Below, in pieces: positions 1-10,783 of a stretch of DNA of 56,119 nucleotides (positions are counted from its first letter, which is position 1; every line of letters starts with the position of its first letter). Made by a program: the position numbers and the translations under genes. Location: assembly GCF_000698555.1 (NCBI RefSeq), contig NZ_JFHE01000037.1, positions 1 through 56,119 of the forward strand, given 5' to 3'. The notes under the pieces were generated by a model, which worked only from the letters and a program-made list of their open reading frames with translations, had not been told where the DNA came from and ran no database searches. The DNA is from Caballeronia grimmiae. Lineage in GTDB: Bacteria > Pseudomonadota > Gammaproteobacteria > Burkholderiales > Burkholderiaceae.

Positions 1-154
1 GCGCGGGCACTTCGAGCACGACCTTGTCGGTCTCGATTTCGATCAGGATTTCATCCTGGGCGACAGCCTCGCCCGGCTTCTTCTTCCACTGCAGCATGGT
101 GGCTTCCGAGACCGACTCGGAGAGCTGGGGAACCTTGACTTCTACGATAGCCAT
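1..154 (-). CDS. odhB: Dihydrolipoamide succinyltransferase (E2 of 2-oxoglutarate dehydrogenase), N-terminal part
   Basis: Only the first ~51 codons are in the window; the rest lies beyond the left edge. The protein opens with MAIVEVKVPQLSESVSEAT, the usual start of the E2 lipoyl domain, and reaches the ETDKV motif whose lysine carries lipoate. E2 transfers the succinyl group from E1-bound thiamine diphosphate to coenzyme A in the TCA cycle. It lies 82 nt downstream of sucA on the same strand, the normal E1-E2 order, so the two are probably co-transcribed. The ATG at 154-152 is the natural family start. Confidence 0.93.
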   Translation of the reverse strand, partial: MAIVEVKVPQLSESVSEATMLQWKKKPGEAVAQDEILIEIETDKVVLEVPA

Positions 155-194
155 TTCTGTATTGTCCTAATGCGTGTCTGTGTGTACGAGCATC

Positions 195-225
195 GGGACC
201 GGCGCACGTTTCGCGCGCCGGTCCC
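195..225 (-). other. Intercistronic hairpin between sucA and odhB
   Basis: A perfect 11-bp inverted repeat (195-205 with 215-225, 9-nt loop) lies in the 82-nt gap between sucA and odhB. No T-run follows on the minus strand, so it is not a typical intrinsic terminator. It may be an mRNA stability or processing element that sets the E1:E2 ratio; that role is inferred. Confidence 0.6.
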
Positions 226-236
226 GGTCAGGCAGA

Positions 237-3098
237 TTACTTCGCGATGGTCTGCGCGCCCTTCAGGCGGCCGAACGCGCCTTCGACCAGCGCTTTCTGC
301 TGCTCGTAGTGCTTCGCGTAGTAGCCGACTGCCGGCGAGGCCGAAGCCGGGCGGCCGCTGTACGCGAGCTTCATCCCTTCCTTCATGCCTTCACGCAGAT
401 GGTGCTCGACGTAGAACCATGCGCCCTGATTCTGCGGCTCGTCCTGCACCCAGACCACTTCGGTCGCGTTCTCGAACTTCTTGAGTTCCGAGTCGAACTG
501 CTTGTGCGCGAACGGATACAGCTGCTCAATACGCACGATGGCGACGTCGTTCGCCTTCGCTTCGCGGCGATGCGCGACGAGGTCGTAATACACGCGGCCC
601 GAGCAGCAGACCACGCGCTTCACCTTCTTCGCGTCGATGGCTTCGTCCACTTCGCCGATGACCGGCTGGAACGAACCCTTCGCCAGTTCCGACAGATCCG
701 ACACGGCTTCCTTGTGACGCAGCAGCGACTTCGGCGTCGCGATGATCAGCGGCTTGCGGAACAGGCGGATCATCTGGCGGCGCAGCAGATGGAAAATCTG
801 CGCGGGCGTCGTCGGCTGGACCACTTGCATGTTGTGATCCGCGCACAGTTGCAGGAAGCGCTCGATACGCGCCGACGAGTGCTCCGGACCCTGGCCCTCG
901 TAGCCGTGCGGCAGCATCATCGTGAGACCCGAGACGCGGCCCCACTTCACTTCGCCCGACGAGATGAACTGGTCGATCACGACCTGCGCGCCGTTCACGA
1001 AGTCGCCGAACTGCGCTTCCCACGCGACGAACGTGTTCGGCTCGGCGGTCGAATAGCCGTACTCGAAGCCGAGCACCGCTTCTTCCGACAACACGGAGTC
1101 GATGACGGTGAACTTGGCCTGACCTTCCGCGATGTTCTGCAGCGGGATATACGTGCCGTCGTTCCAGCGTTCGCGGTTCTGATCGTGCAGAACGGCGTGA
1201 CGGTGCGTGAACGTGCCGCGGCCCGAATCCTGACCCGTCAGACGCACCGCATAACCCGATGCGACCAGCGACGCGAACGCGAGATGCTCGCCCATGCCCC
1301 AGTCGAGCTTCGATTCGCCACGGCCCATTGCGCGGCGATCGTTGATCACGCGCTCGACGAGCGGATGCAGCTTGAAGTTTTCGGGGATCGTCGTGACACG
1401 CTCGGCGAGGCGCTTGAGTTCCGCGAGCGGGACGGCCGTATCGGCGGCGTCGGTCCACTTGCGGTTCAGGAACGGCACCCAGTCGACCGCGTACTTGCTC
1501 TTGTAGTTCGAGAGCACCGGATCGATCGTGTGATGGCCTTCGTCCATCGCCTGACGGTATGCCTTCACGAAGTTATCGGCATCTTCAGCGGTGATCACGC
1601 CTTGCTGCACCAGCTTCTCGGCGTACAGCGCGCGCGTGCCCGGATGCTTCGCGATGGTCTTGTACATCAGCGGCTGCGTGACCGCCGGCGTGTCCTGCTC
1701 GTTGTGACCCAGCTTGCGGAAGCAGACGATGTCCACCACCACGTCCTTGTGGAACTTCGTGCGGAAGTCGATCGCGAGCTGCGTGGCGAGCACGACGGCT
1801 TCGGGATCGTCGCCGTTCACGTGCAGCACCGGCGCCTCGATCATCTTGACGACGTCCGAGCAGTACAGCGTCGAGCGCGAATCGCGCGGGTCCGACGTCG
1901 TAAAGCCGATCTGGTTGTTGATGACGATATGCAGCGTGCCGTGCGTGCCGTAGCCGCGCGTCTGCGCGAGGTTCAGCGTTTCCATCACGACGCCCTGGCC
2001 TGCGAAGGCCGCGTCGCCGTGAATCTGCACCGGCAGCACTTGCAGGCCTTCTTCGTCGCCGCGGCGATCCATACGCGCCTTCGCCGAACCTTCGACCACC
2101 GGGTTCACGATTTCGAGGTGCGACGGGTTGAACGCGAGCGACAGGTGAACCGGGCCGCCTTCGGTCGACACGTCCGACGAGAAGCCCTTGTGGTACTTCA
2201 CGTCGCCGGCCGGCAGATCATCGACGTGCTTGCCTTCGAATTCGGCGAAGAGGTCAGCCGGCATCTTGCCGAGCGTGTTGACCAGCACGTTCAAACGCCC
2301 GCGGTGCGCCATGCCGATGACGATTTCCTGCACGCCGTTCTTGCCCGCGTGACGGACGACTTCGTCCATCGACGCGATGAAGCTCTCGCCGCCTTCCAGC
2401 GAGAAGCGCTTCTGGCCGACGTACTTGGTGTGCAGGAAACGCTCGAGGCCTTCGGCGGCCGTCAGGCGATTCAGAATGTGCTTCTTCTTTTCGTTCGAGA
2501 AATTGGGCGTCGAGCGGATCGACTCGAGGCGTTCCTTCCACCAGCGCTTCTGTTCCGGATCGCTGATGTACATGTACTCGGCGCCTATCGTGCCGCAATA
2601 CGTGTCGCGCAATGCCTTGACGATCTCGCGCAGCGTCGCGCGCTCGAAACCGAAATACAGGTTCGTGGCGCTGAACGTCTGGTCCATGTCGGCTTCGGTG
2701 AAGTCGTAGAACGCAGGCTCGAGTTCGGGGATATGCGGACGCTCGCGGCGCTTGAGCGGATCGAGATTGGCCCATTGTGAGCCGAGAAAGCGATACGCGC
2801 CGATCAGGGACTGAACGTAGACTTGCTTGCGCGCGGTGGCGAGGTCTTCCGTTGCGCCTTCACGCGGGAGGAAGGCGTTCGACTTCGCGCGTTGTGCGAA
2901 AGATTCGACGATGGGGCCGTGGGCCACGTCGTTGTGATTGGTGCCGTCCGATGCGGGCACGTTTTGCAACGCATCGAAATAGGCTCGCCAGGTCTCGGGC
3001 ACTGACGCGGGATTATCGAGATATGCCTCGTACAACTCTTCGACGTACGGAGCATTACCGCCGAACAGATAAGAGTTCGACTGGAATTGCTTCATCAT
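237..3098 (-). CDS. sucA: 2-oxoglutarate dehydrogenase E1 component
   Basis: The 953-aa protein has the usual length of the SucA/OdhA family. E1 is the thiamine-diphosphate decarboxylase of the cytosolic 2-oxoglutarate dehydrogenase complex. Visible landmarks are the N-terminal E2-binding segment (QSNSYLFGGNAPYVEELYEA), the HRGRLNVL block, the thiamine-diphosphate segment GDAAFAGQGVV, and the C-terminal transketolase-like half with EYGYS and PHGYEGQGPEHSSAR. Two adjacent ATGs (3098 and 3095) could start it; a GGTGAG ribosome site precedes both. odhB follows downstream. The long open frame on the opposite strand (174-2780) is a GC-driven shadow. Confidence 0.97.
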   Translation of the reverse strand: MMKQFQSNSYLFGGNAPYVEELYEAYLDNPASVPETWRAYFDALQNVPASDGTNHNDVAHGPIVESFAQRAKSNAFLPREGATEDLATARKQVYVQSLIGAYRFLGSQWANLDPLKRRERPHIPELEPAFYDFTEADMDQTFSATNLYFGFERATLREIVKALRDTYCGTIGAEYMYISDPEQKRWWKERLESIRSTPNFSNEKKKHILNRLTAAEGLERFLHTKYVGQKRFSLEGGESFIASMDEVVRHAGKNGVQEIVIGMAHRGRLNVLVNTLGKMPADLFAEFEGKHVDDLPAGDVKYHKGFSSDVSTEGGPVHLSLAFNPSHLEIVNPVVEGSAKARMDRRGDEEGLQVLPVQIHGDAAFAGQGVVMETLNLAQTRGYGTHGTLHIVINNQIGFTTSDPRDSRSTLYCSDVVKMIEAPVLHVNGDDPEAVVLATQLAIDFRTKFHKDVVVDIVCFRKLGHNEQDTPAVTQPLMYKTIAKHPGTRALYAEKLVQQGVITAEDADNFVKAYRQAMDEGHHTIDPVLSNYKSKYAVDWVPFLNRKWTDAADTAVPLAELKRLAERVTTIPENFKLHPLVERVINDRRAMGRGESKLDWGMGEHLAFASLVASGYAVRLTGQDSGRGTFTHRHAVLHDQNRERWNDGTYIPLQNIAEGQAKFTVIDSVLSEEAVLGFEYGYSTAEPNTFVAWEAQFGDFVNGAQVVIDQFISSGEVKWGRVSGLTMMLPHGYEGQGPEHSSARIERFLQLCADHNMQVVQPTTPAQIFHLLRRQMIRLFRKPLIIATPKSLLRHKEAVSDLSELAKGSFQPVIGEVDEAIDAKKVKRVVCCSGRVYYDLVAHRREAKANDVAIVRIEQLYPFAHKQFDSELKKFENATEVVWVQDEPQNQGAWFYVEHHLREGMKEGMKLAYSGRPASASPAVGYYAKHYEQQKALVEGAFGRLKGAQTIAK

Positions 3099-3233
3099 TT
3101 TACGCTCACCTTTCTTCGAGTTTCTCGAGGAAGTGCGGGTTACAAAACCTTCCGCGACACGGCCTGACCGTTTAGCGGATTGCGCGAATCAAGTCTGCTT
3201 GGAAGGACCTAAAATGCGACAGCTAATCCGAGT

Positions 3234-3242
3234 AGCATAGCA
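3234..3242 (-). promoter_or_regulatory. Possible extended -10 promoter for sucA
   Basis: On the minus strand TGCTATGCT matches the extended -10 form TGnTATAAT in seven of eight defined bases. It lies about 135 nt upstream of the sucA start. No good -35 box is seen at standard spacing, so the call is tentative. Confidence 0.3.
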
Positions 3243-3405
3243 CATAACCATTCGTCATATGACCGGTGGTCGCACCGTCGCTCTCGTCTTCGCCCTTCTG
3301 CAACGGGCATTTGCGGGCGCTGATCCGCGTTGCAAGGGCGCATGCTCCCGATATTTAACGGTTGCCGCCGGACAATCTTTAGCGGCTCTCACGGCCACTA
3401 AACAC

Positions 3406-3429
3406 AAAAGCCGCCCGAGGGCGGCTTTT
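3406..3429. terminator. Intrinsic terminator after typA
   Basis: A 10-bp stem with a CGAG loop (3406-3415 and 3420-3429) has A-runs on one side and T-runs on the other, so it can act in both directions. It sits 21 bp beyond the typA stop codon and is mainly the typA terminator. The rest of the 351-bp gap between sucA and typA shows only the candidate sucA promoter. Confidence 0.85.
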
Positions 3430-3449
3430 GCTTGTCACTGCTGTAAGGC

Positions 3450-5276
<1,827 letters not shown>

Positions 5277-5449
5277 AAGGGATATCTTGGTTGTGCGCCG
5301 TCGAAGCGAACCCCGGGAGCTGGAAACTCCTGGCTGGCTCGGCAGACCGTCGATTGAGCGTCACATCGTGCATGACGCCTGGCGTGGATCGCTCGGAAGA
5401 CTTCAGGGATTTGAACTACTCTTCCGGCCCGGCGCGGTGAGAACCGTAA

Positions 5450-5458
5450 AGTATAGCA
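5450..5458 (-). promoter_or_regulatory. Putative extended -10 promoter for typA
   Basis: The minus strand reads TGCTATACT, seven of eight defined bases of the extended -10 consensus. No clear -35 is visible at normal spacing, as expected for this promoter class. It lies about 175 nt upstream of the typA ATG. The 414-bp typA-marR gap holds this site, the marR promoter and an imperfect GC-rich hairpin near 5510-5545. Confidence 0.45.
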
Positions 5459-5623
5459 CGCACAAACGTCCTCTTTTCGACAATAGGACGCTACCCGAAC
5501 CTTTAGGAAGGCCTTCGCCGGCGCCGCGCCGGGCCGCCGAAGGCGACGAGACGCGCCGAAGCCCGTCGCATAAGGCCGCAGGCGTAACGCGCCGTTCATT
5601 GTAAGCGGATCCAGAAAAGTCCC

Positions 5624-5653
5624 TTGCAGGCGGCGCAACGCCGCGCCTATAAT
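5624..5653 (+). promoter_or_regulatory. Sigma-70 type promoter for marR and the efflux operon
   Basis: TTGCAG (5624-5629) and a perfect TATAAT (5648-5653) are separated by 18 bp. The ATG of the MarR gene is 37 bp beyond the -10. TTGCA-type half-sites lie just downstream (5671-5680) and recur before the next gene, so a MarR operator may overlap the transcription start. Confidence 0.65.
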
Positions 5654-5690
5654 CCTGCCTAGTCCACTATTGCACTTGCATATTCCTTTC

Positions 5691-6206
5691 ATGAGCGACG
5701 CCCCAAAACCCACGTCGATCGACAGCTATGTGCTGAGCGAGAGCGTCGGCTATCTGATCAGTCGCGTGCGCTCGACGCTCTGGAACATGGTGACGCAGCA
5801 CACGACGGCCGAACTCGGCATCACGAGCACGCAGGCGAGCATCGTGTTCATGCTGGCGGTCGGCAAGTGCCTGACGGCGGCCGACATTGCCCGCGAATAC
5901 GGCATCGACGCGAGCGCGGTCACGCGTCTCATCGACCGGCTGGAGAAGCGCGGGCTGCTGTCGCGCGTGCGCAGCAACGAAGACCGCCGTGTGGTGCGCC
6001 TTGCGCTCACGCCCGACGGCCGCGCGATGGCCGAGCAGGTCCCGGCAATCTTCACGCGCGTGCTGGATACGCTGCTCGCCGGCTTCACGCCCGAAGAAGT
6101 CGGGTTCCTGAAAAGCATGCTGCGGCGGATTCTCGCGAACACCTGCGATCCCGCCGCCGCGTGCCTCGCCGGCACCGTCGAAAAGCCCGGCGCGCCTTCG
6201 CGATGA
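5691..6206 (+). CDS. MarR-family transcriptional regulator of the efflux operon
   Basis: The protein from the ATG at 5691 is 171 aa; an in-frame TTG at 5670 would add seven residues but has no advantage. It is a MarR/EmrR-type winged-helix protein: ITSTQASIVFML, then the recognition helix region REYGIDASAVTRLIDRLEKRGLL and the wing RVRSNEDRRVVRLALTPDG. Such proteins are dimers that repress efflux genes until a phenolic or lipophilic ligand binds. It lies 79 bp upstream of the tripartite pump on the same strand, so local autoregulation is likely. The ligand cannot be read from sequence. Confidence 0.92.
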   Translation: MSDAPKPTSIDSYVLSESVGYLISRVRSTLWNMVTQHTTAELGITSTQASIVFMLAVGKCLTAADIAREYGIDASAVTRLIDRLEKRGLLSRVRSNEDRRVVRLALTPDGRAMAEQVPAIFTRVLDTLLAGFTPEEVGFLKSMLRRILANTCDPAAACLAGTVEKPGAPSR

Positions 6207-6285
6207 CGCGCGAGACGATCGGTCTGCCAGCGCATCTGAAATAGTTGCAACGTCCATAATCCATACCTCTCTCAAGAGACGAGCG

Positions 6286-7809
6286 ATGAAACACCTTTCC
6301 TTGTCCGCACTTTGGCCCGCGAGCCAATTGCGCCGCGCGCAGAGCGCCGTGGCCGCCGCCGTGGCTGCGCTCGCGGTCGCGGGCTGCGCGAACTACGCGG
6401 GCATTTCGAGCGACAAGCAGATCACCGCACCGGAAACGCTGGAGTCCACCCAGAGCGTGCCGGCGCAAGGCGGCCAGTGGCCGAGCCTCGACTGGGCGAA
6501 ACAGTTCGGCGATCCGCAATTGCCGCAACTGATCGACGAGGCGCTCGCGGGCAATCCGAGCATCGCGCAGGCGCAGGCGCGCATTGCGAAGGCGTCGGCT
6601 TATATCGAGAGTTCGCGTTCGTCGCTTTATCCGCACGTCGAGGCCAAATATTCGTGGACGCGCGAGCTCTATTCGGCCAACGCCCTCTTCCCGCCGCCCT
6701 ACGGCGGAACGTGGTACAGCGAGAACAACGTGCTCGCGAGCGCGTCGTGGGACCTCGATCTGTGGGGCAAGAACCGCTCGCGCCTGAACATGGCGGTCTC
6801 GCAGCAGAAGGCGGCCGAAGCCGACATGCAGCAGGCGCGTGTGACGCTGGCGGCATCCGTGGCGCGCACCTACAACCAGCTTGCGCTGCTCTATGCGCTG
6901 CGGGATGTGACGCAGCGTGAGATCTCCAATCGCGAGAACGTGGGGCGCATCACGAGCGGGCGCGTCACCGCAGGTCTCGACACGAATGTCGAGCAGCGCA
7001 CCGCCGAAGGCAACGTCGCGACCAGCCAGACCAATCTCAGCGAACTCGACGGGCAGATCCAGTCGGTGCGCTATCAGCTGGCGGCGCTGCTGGGCAAAGG
7101 CCCCGATCGCGGGCTGCAGATTGCCAATCCGTTGATCAATCCGGACATCAACGTCGCGCTGCCGGACAACGTGCCCGCCGATTTGATCGCACGCCGGCCG
7201 GATATCGTCGCGTCGCGCTGGCAGATCGAAGCGGCGACGCACAACATCAAGGAAGCGAAGGCCGAGTTCTTCCCGGACATCAACCTCGCGGCAGGTTTCG
7301 GTTTCGACGCCTTCGGCTGGGGCCGCTTCCTGACGGCGAGCAGCCGGCAGATTCAGGCTGGCCCGGCAATCCACCTGCCGATTTTCGACGCCGGCGCACT
7401 GCGCGCGCAGTTGAAGGGCCGCTACGCCGACTTCGAAAGCGATGTCGCCAATTACAACCAGACGCTCATCAACGCGCTGAACGACGTGGCGACCAACATC
7501 GCCGCAATCCGCGCGCTCGACAGGCAAATGGCCGACGCGCAGCGCGCGCTCGCCGCCGCCACGAGCGCCTACCAGCTCTCGGTGATCCGCTACAAGGCGG
7601 GTCTGTCGCCGCAACTGCAGGTGCTGACGGCGGACCAGAACCGCCTCGCCAACGAGCAGACCGTCACGAACCTGCGCCTGAAGCGCAGCGATCTTCAGAT
7701 CGCGCTGATTCAGGCGCTCGGCGGCGGTTTCGACGCGACGAGCACCGACCTTGCCATCGACGGCAGCGGACAGCGCCAGGCCGTGAACCAGCAAGCGGCA
7801 TCGCACTGA
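6286..7809 (+). CDS. Efflux outer-membrane lipoprotein (NodT/TolC-type OMF)
   Basis: 507 aa. The N-terminus has a signal peptide ending in the lipobox LAVAGC, so the mature protein is acylated at Cys. Two outer-membrane-efflux repeats follow, with typical motifs such as WDLDLWGKNRS, the long helical repeats, and LIARRPDIVASRWQIEAA. It forms the outer-membrane channel of a tripartite pump with the adaptor and MFS protein encoded 52 and 1348 bp further on. A palindrome GTTGCAAC (6244-6251) lies 35 bp upstream of the start and is a candidate MarR site. Confidence 0.93.
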   Translation: MKHLSLSALWPASQLRRAQSAVAAAVAALAVAGCANYAGISSDKQITAPETLESTQSVPAQGGQWPSLDWAKQFGDPQLPQLIDEALAGNPSIAQAQARIAKASAYIESSRSSLYPHVEAKYSWTRELYSANALFPPPYGGTWYSENNVLASASWDLDLWGKNRSRLNMAVSQQKAAEADMQQARVTLAASVARTYNQLALLYALRDVTQREISNRENVGRITSGRVTAGLDTNVEQRTAEGNVATSQTNLSELDGQIQSVRYQLAALLGKGPDRGLQIANPLINPDINVALPDNVPADLIARRPDIVASRWQIEAATHNIKEAKAEFFPDINLAAGFGFDAFGWGRFLTASSRQIQAGPAIHLPIFDAGALRAQLKGRYADFESDVANYNQTLINALNDVATNIAAIRALDRQMADAQRALAAATSAYQLSVIRYKAGLSPQLQVLTADQNRLANEQTVTNLRLKRSDLQIALIQALGGGFDATSTDLAIDGSGQRQAVNQQAASH

Positions 7810-7861
7810 GCCGCGCACAAGAACACGCATTAAGACCAATACGGAATTTTCGGAGCCCTTC

Positions 7862-9133
7862 ATGAGCGACCCTAAACAAAACGCCGCCAGCGCACCCGCC
7901 TCCGCGCCGGCGCCGAAGCAAAACAACGGCAAGCGCCGCCGGCTGATGGCGCTGATCGTGCTTGTCATCGTCATCGCGGCTGTCGCGTACGGCCTGTACT
8001 ACTTCCTCGTTGCGCGCTTCCACGAAGACACCGACGACGCCTACGTCAACGGCAACGTCGTGCAGATCACGCCGCAAGTGGTCGGCACGGTCATCTCCGT
8101 CAATGCCGACGATACGCAGACCGTAAAAGCCGGCGATCCGCTCGTCGCGCTCGATCCGGCCGATTCCAAGGTCGCGCTCGATCAGTCCGAAGCGAATCTC
8201 GCGCAGACGGTGCGCCAGGTCCGTACGTTCTTCGTGAACAACAACCAGTACGAAGCGCAGATCGCGCTGCGCAAGTCGGACCTGTCGCGGGCGCAGGACG
8301 ACCTTCGCCGCCGCCTGACCGTCGCACAGACGGGCGCGGTGTCGCAGGAAGAAATCTCGCACGCACGCGATGCGGTCCGCAGCGCGCAAGCCGCGCTCGA
8401 CGCAGCACAGCAGGAACTCGCGTCGAACCGCTCGCTGACGGCCAACACGACCATCGCCAACCATCCGAACGTGCTCGCCGCCGCGGCGAAGGTGCGCGAT
8501 TCGTACATCAACTATGCGCGCAACACGCTGCCCGCCCCGGTCACGGGCTATGTCGCGAAGCGCTCGGTGCAGGTCGGCCAGCGCGTGGCGCCGGGCAATC
8601 CGCTGATGGCGATCGTGCCGCTCAACGCCGTGTGGGTCGACGCCAACTTCAAGGAAGTGCAGCTGAAGCACATGCGTATCGGCCAGCCGGTCGAACTGAC
8701 GGCTGACCTGTATGGATCGGGCGTGGTGTTCCACGGCAAGGTGATCGGCTTCTCGGCCGGCACGGGTTCGGCGTTCTCGCTGCTGCCGGCGCAAAACGCG
8801 ACGGGCAACTGGATCAAGGTGGTGCAGCGTCTGCCGGTTCGTATCCAGCTCGATCCGAAGGAACTTGAACAGCATCCGTTGCGCATCGGCCTGTCGATGA
8901 ACGTGGATGTCACGATCAAGGACGAGCAAGGCGGCCAGCTCGGCGCGGCGCAAAACACGGTGTATCAGACGAACGTGTTCGACAAGTACGGCGAGCAGGC
9001 GGACGCGGAAATCGCGCGCATCATCCAGCAGAACGCCGGTACGGGCGCCGGCACGCAGGGCACGCAGGGCACGCCGCCGTCGGCTTCGCGCGGCAACGCG
9101 ACGAAGTCCGCGTCGGCCGCCAAGCTGATGTAA
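7862..9133 (+). CDS. emrA: Periplasmic adaptor (EmrA/HlyD-type membrane fusion protein)
   Basis: 423 aa. A short cytoplasmic tail rich in Pro/Ala leads into one membrane segment (LMALIVLVIVIAAVAYGLYY). The EmrA signature EDTDDAYVNGNVVQITPQV, an alpha-helical hairpin (about 85-200) and the C-terminal barrel-sandwich part with APVTGYVAKRSVQVGQRV follow. The C-terminal Gly/Thr/Gln-rich tail is low complexity. The adaptor links the inner-membrane MFS pump to the outer-membrane channel. It lies between those two genes with short gaps, so one transcript is likely. The symbol is by family, not orthology. Confidence 0.93.
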   Translation: MSDPKQNAASAPASAPAPKQNNGKRRRLMALIVLVIVIAAVAYGLYYFLVARFHEDTDDAYVNGNVVQITPQVVGTVISVNADDTQTVKAGDPLVALDPADSKVALDQSEANLAQTVRQVRTFFVNNNQYEAQIALRKSDLSRAQDDLRRRLTVAQTGAVSQEEISHARDAVRSAQAALDAAQQELASNRSLTANTTIANHPNVLAAAAKVRDSYINYARNTLPAPVTGYVAKRSVQVGQRVAPGNPLMAIVPLNAVWVDANFKEVQLKHMRIGQPVELTADLYGSGVVFHGKVIGFSAGTGSAFSLLPAQNATGNWIKVVQRLPVRIQLDPKELEQHPLRIGLSMNVDVTIKDEQGGQLGAAQNTVYQTNVFDKYGEQADAEIARIIQQNAGTGAGTQGTQGTPPSASRGNATKSASAAKLM

Positions 9134-9157
9134 GCGGCAGCATCGCGGACTCCACAC

Positions 9158-10717
9158 ATGTCTCAAGCTAACGTCGTTCATCCGCCGCTCTCGGGCGGAA
9201 AGCTGGTCGTCGGGACGATCGCCGTGTCGCTCGCGGTGTTCATGAACGTGCTCGACACGTCGATTGCGAACGTCTCGATTCCGTCGATCTCCGGCGACCT
9301 CGGCGTATCGTCGGATCAGGGCACGTGGGTCATCACGTCGTTCGCGGTCGCCAACGCGATCTCGGTGCCGCTGACCGGCTGGCTCACGCAGCGTATCGGC
9401 CAGGTGCGGCTGTTTCTCGGCTCGATCATCCTGTTCGTGCTCGCGTCGTGGCTGTGCGGACTCGCGCCGACGCTGCCGTTTCTGCTCGCCGCTCGCGTGC
9501 TGCAGGGCGCGGTCGCCGGCCCGATGATCCCGCTGTCGCAAACGCTGCTGCTCGCGAGCTATCCGCGCGAGAAAGCGCCGATGGCGCTCTCCATGTGGTC
9601 GATGACCACGCTGATTGCGCCCGTCGCCGGCCCGGTGCTCGGCGGATGGATCTCGGACAACATTTCGTGGCCGTGGATCTTCTACGTGAACATCCCGGTC
9701 GGCATTGCGGCGGCGCTCGCGACGTTCGTGATCTTCCGCGACCGCGATTCCGCGATCCGCAAGGCGCCGATCGACACGGTCGGGCTCGCGCTGCTCGTCG
9801 TGTGGGTCGGCTCGCTGCAAGTCATGCTCGACAAGGGCAAGGACCTCGACTGGTTCAACTCGACGACCATCGTCGTGCTCGCGCTGATCGCCGTCATCTC
9901 ATTCGCGTTCTTCATCGTGTGGGAGCTGACGGCGGAGCATCCGGTCGTCGACTTGTCGCTATTCGAATTGCGCAACTTCACAGGCGGGACAATCGCGCTG
10001 TCGATCGGTTACGGGCTGTACTTCGGCAATCTCGTGCTGCTGCCGTTGTGGCTTCAGACGGATATCGGTTACACGGCGACGAACGCGGGTCTCGTGATGG
10101 CGCCCGTCGGCGTGTTCGCGATCCTGCTCTCGCCGATCACCGGCAAGTTCTTGCCGCGCACGGATCCGCGCCGCATCGCGACGGCCGCGTTCCTCGTGTT
10201 TGCGCTGTGCTTCTGGATGCGCTCGCGCTATACGACCGGCGTCGATACGTGGTCGCTAACGCTGCCGACGCTGATTCAGGGCATCGGCATGGCGGGCTTC
10301 TTCATTCCGCTCGTGTCGATCACGCTGTCGGGGCTGCCGGGGCATCGCATACCGGCGGCGTCCGGACTGTCGAACTTCGTGCGGATCATGTGCGGCGGTA
10401 TCGGCACGTCGATTTTCTCGACGGCATGGGAGCATCGGTCGATCGTGCACCATGCGCAGCTCATCGAACAGGCCAACGCCTACAACCCGACGTTCGTAAA
10501 TTCGATGCAGCAGATGGGCGCGCTCGGCATGTCGCAGGAACAGACTTACGGTCTCTTCAACAGCATGGCGACGCAGCAGGCCGCGCAGCTTGGCGTGAAC
10601 GACATGTTCTATATTTCAGCGGGGATTTTTGTCGCGCTGATCGCGCTGATCTGGATCACGCGGCCCGAACGCGCAGGCGGCGGGGATTCGGCGGCGGCGG
10701 CATCGGCGGCGCATTGA
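9158..10717 (+). CDS. emrB: DHA2-family MFS drug transporter (EmrB/QacA type)
   Basis: 519 aa with about 14 predicted membrane segments, the normal size of the DHA2 (14-TMS) family. Visible motifs are FMNVLDTSIANVSIPSISGDL in TM1, WLTQRIGQVRLF (motif A) and the motif C region APVAGPVLGGWI in TM5. It would drive proton-coupled export of hydrophobic or phenolic compounds, passing them to the adaptor and channel encoded upstream. It is the last gene of the operon and is followed by a strong bidirectional terminator. Substrate is unknown. Confidence 0.93.
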   Translation: MSQANVVHPPLSGGKLVVGTIAVSLAVFMNVLDTSIANVSIPSISGDLGVSSDQGTWVITSFAVANAISVPLTGWLTQRIGQVRLFLGSIILFVLASWLCGLAPTLPFLLAARVLQGAVAGPMIPLSQTLLLASYPREKAPMALSMWSMTTLIAPVAGPVLGGWISDNISWPWIFYVNIPVGIAAALATFVIFRDRDSAIRKAPIDTVGLALLVVWVGSLQVMLDKGKDLDWFNSTTIVVLALIAVISFAFFIVWELTAEHPVVDLSLFELRNFTGGTIALSIGYGLYFGNLVLLPLWLQTDIGYTATNAGLVMAPVGVFAILLSPITGKFLPRTDPRRIATAAFLVFALCFWMRSRYTTGVDTWSLTLPTLIQGIGMAGFFIPLVSITLSGLPGHRIPAASGLSNFVRIMCGGIGTSIFSTAWEHRSIVHHAQLIEQANAYNPTFVNSMQQMGALGMSQEQTYGLFNSMATQQAAQLGVNDMFYISAGIFVALIALIWITRPERAGGGDSAAAASAAH

Positions 10718-10740
10718 GTCTTTCTGCACCGCGCACGTGA

Positions 10741-10773
10741 AAAAGCCCGGAATCCTTGCGATTCCGGGCTTTT
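10741..10773. terminator. Bidirectional intrinsic terminator between emrB and truB
   Basis: A perfect 14-bp stem (10741-10754 and 10760-10773) with a CTTGC loop begins with AAAA and ends with TTTT, followed by CTTTT. It serves both convergent genes, emrB (+) and truB (-). Confidence 0.9.
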
Positions 10774-10783
10774 TCTTTTGTGC

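Noticed and set aside
174..2780. 868-codon plus-strand open frame opposite sucA
   Set aside because: The composition (Arg/His/Asp-rich, no domains) is the usual antisense shadow of a high-GC gene; sucA on the other strand is unmistakable.
6085..9820. Two long minus-strand open frames (6085-7974, 7664-9820) opposite the efflux operon
   Set aside because: Arg/His-rich shadow translations; the plus-strand pump genes have full domain signatures.
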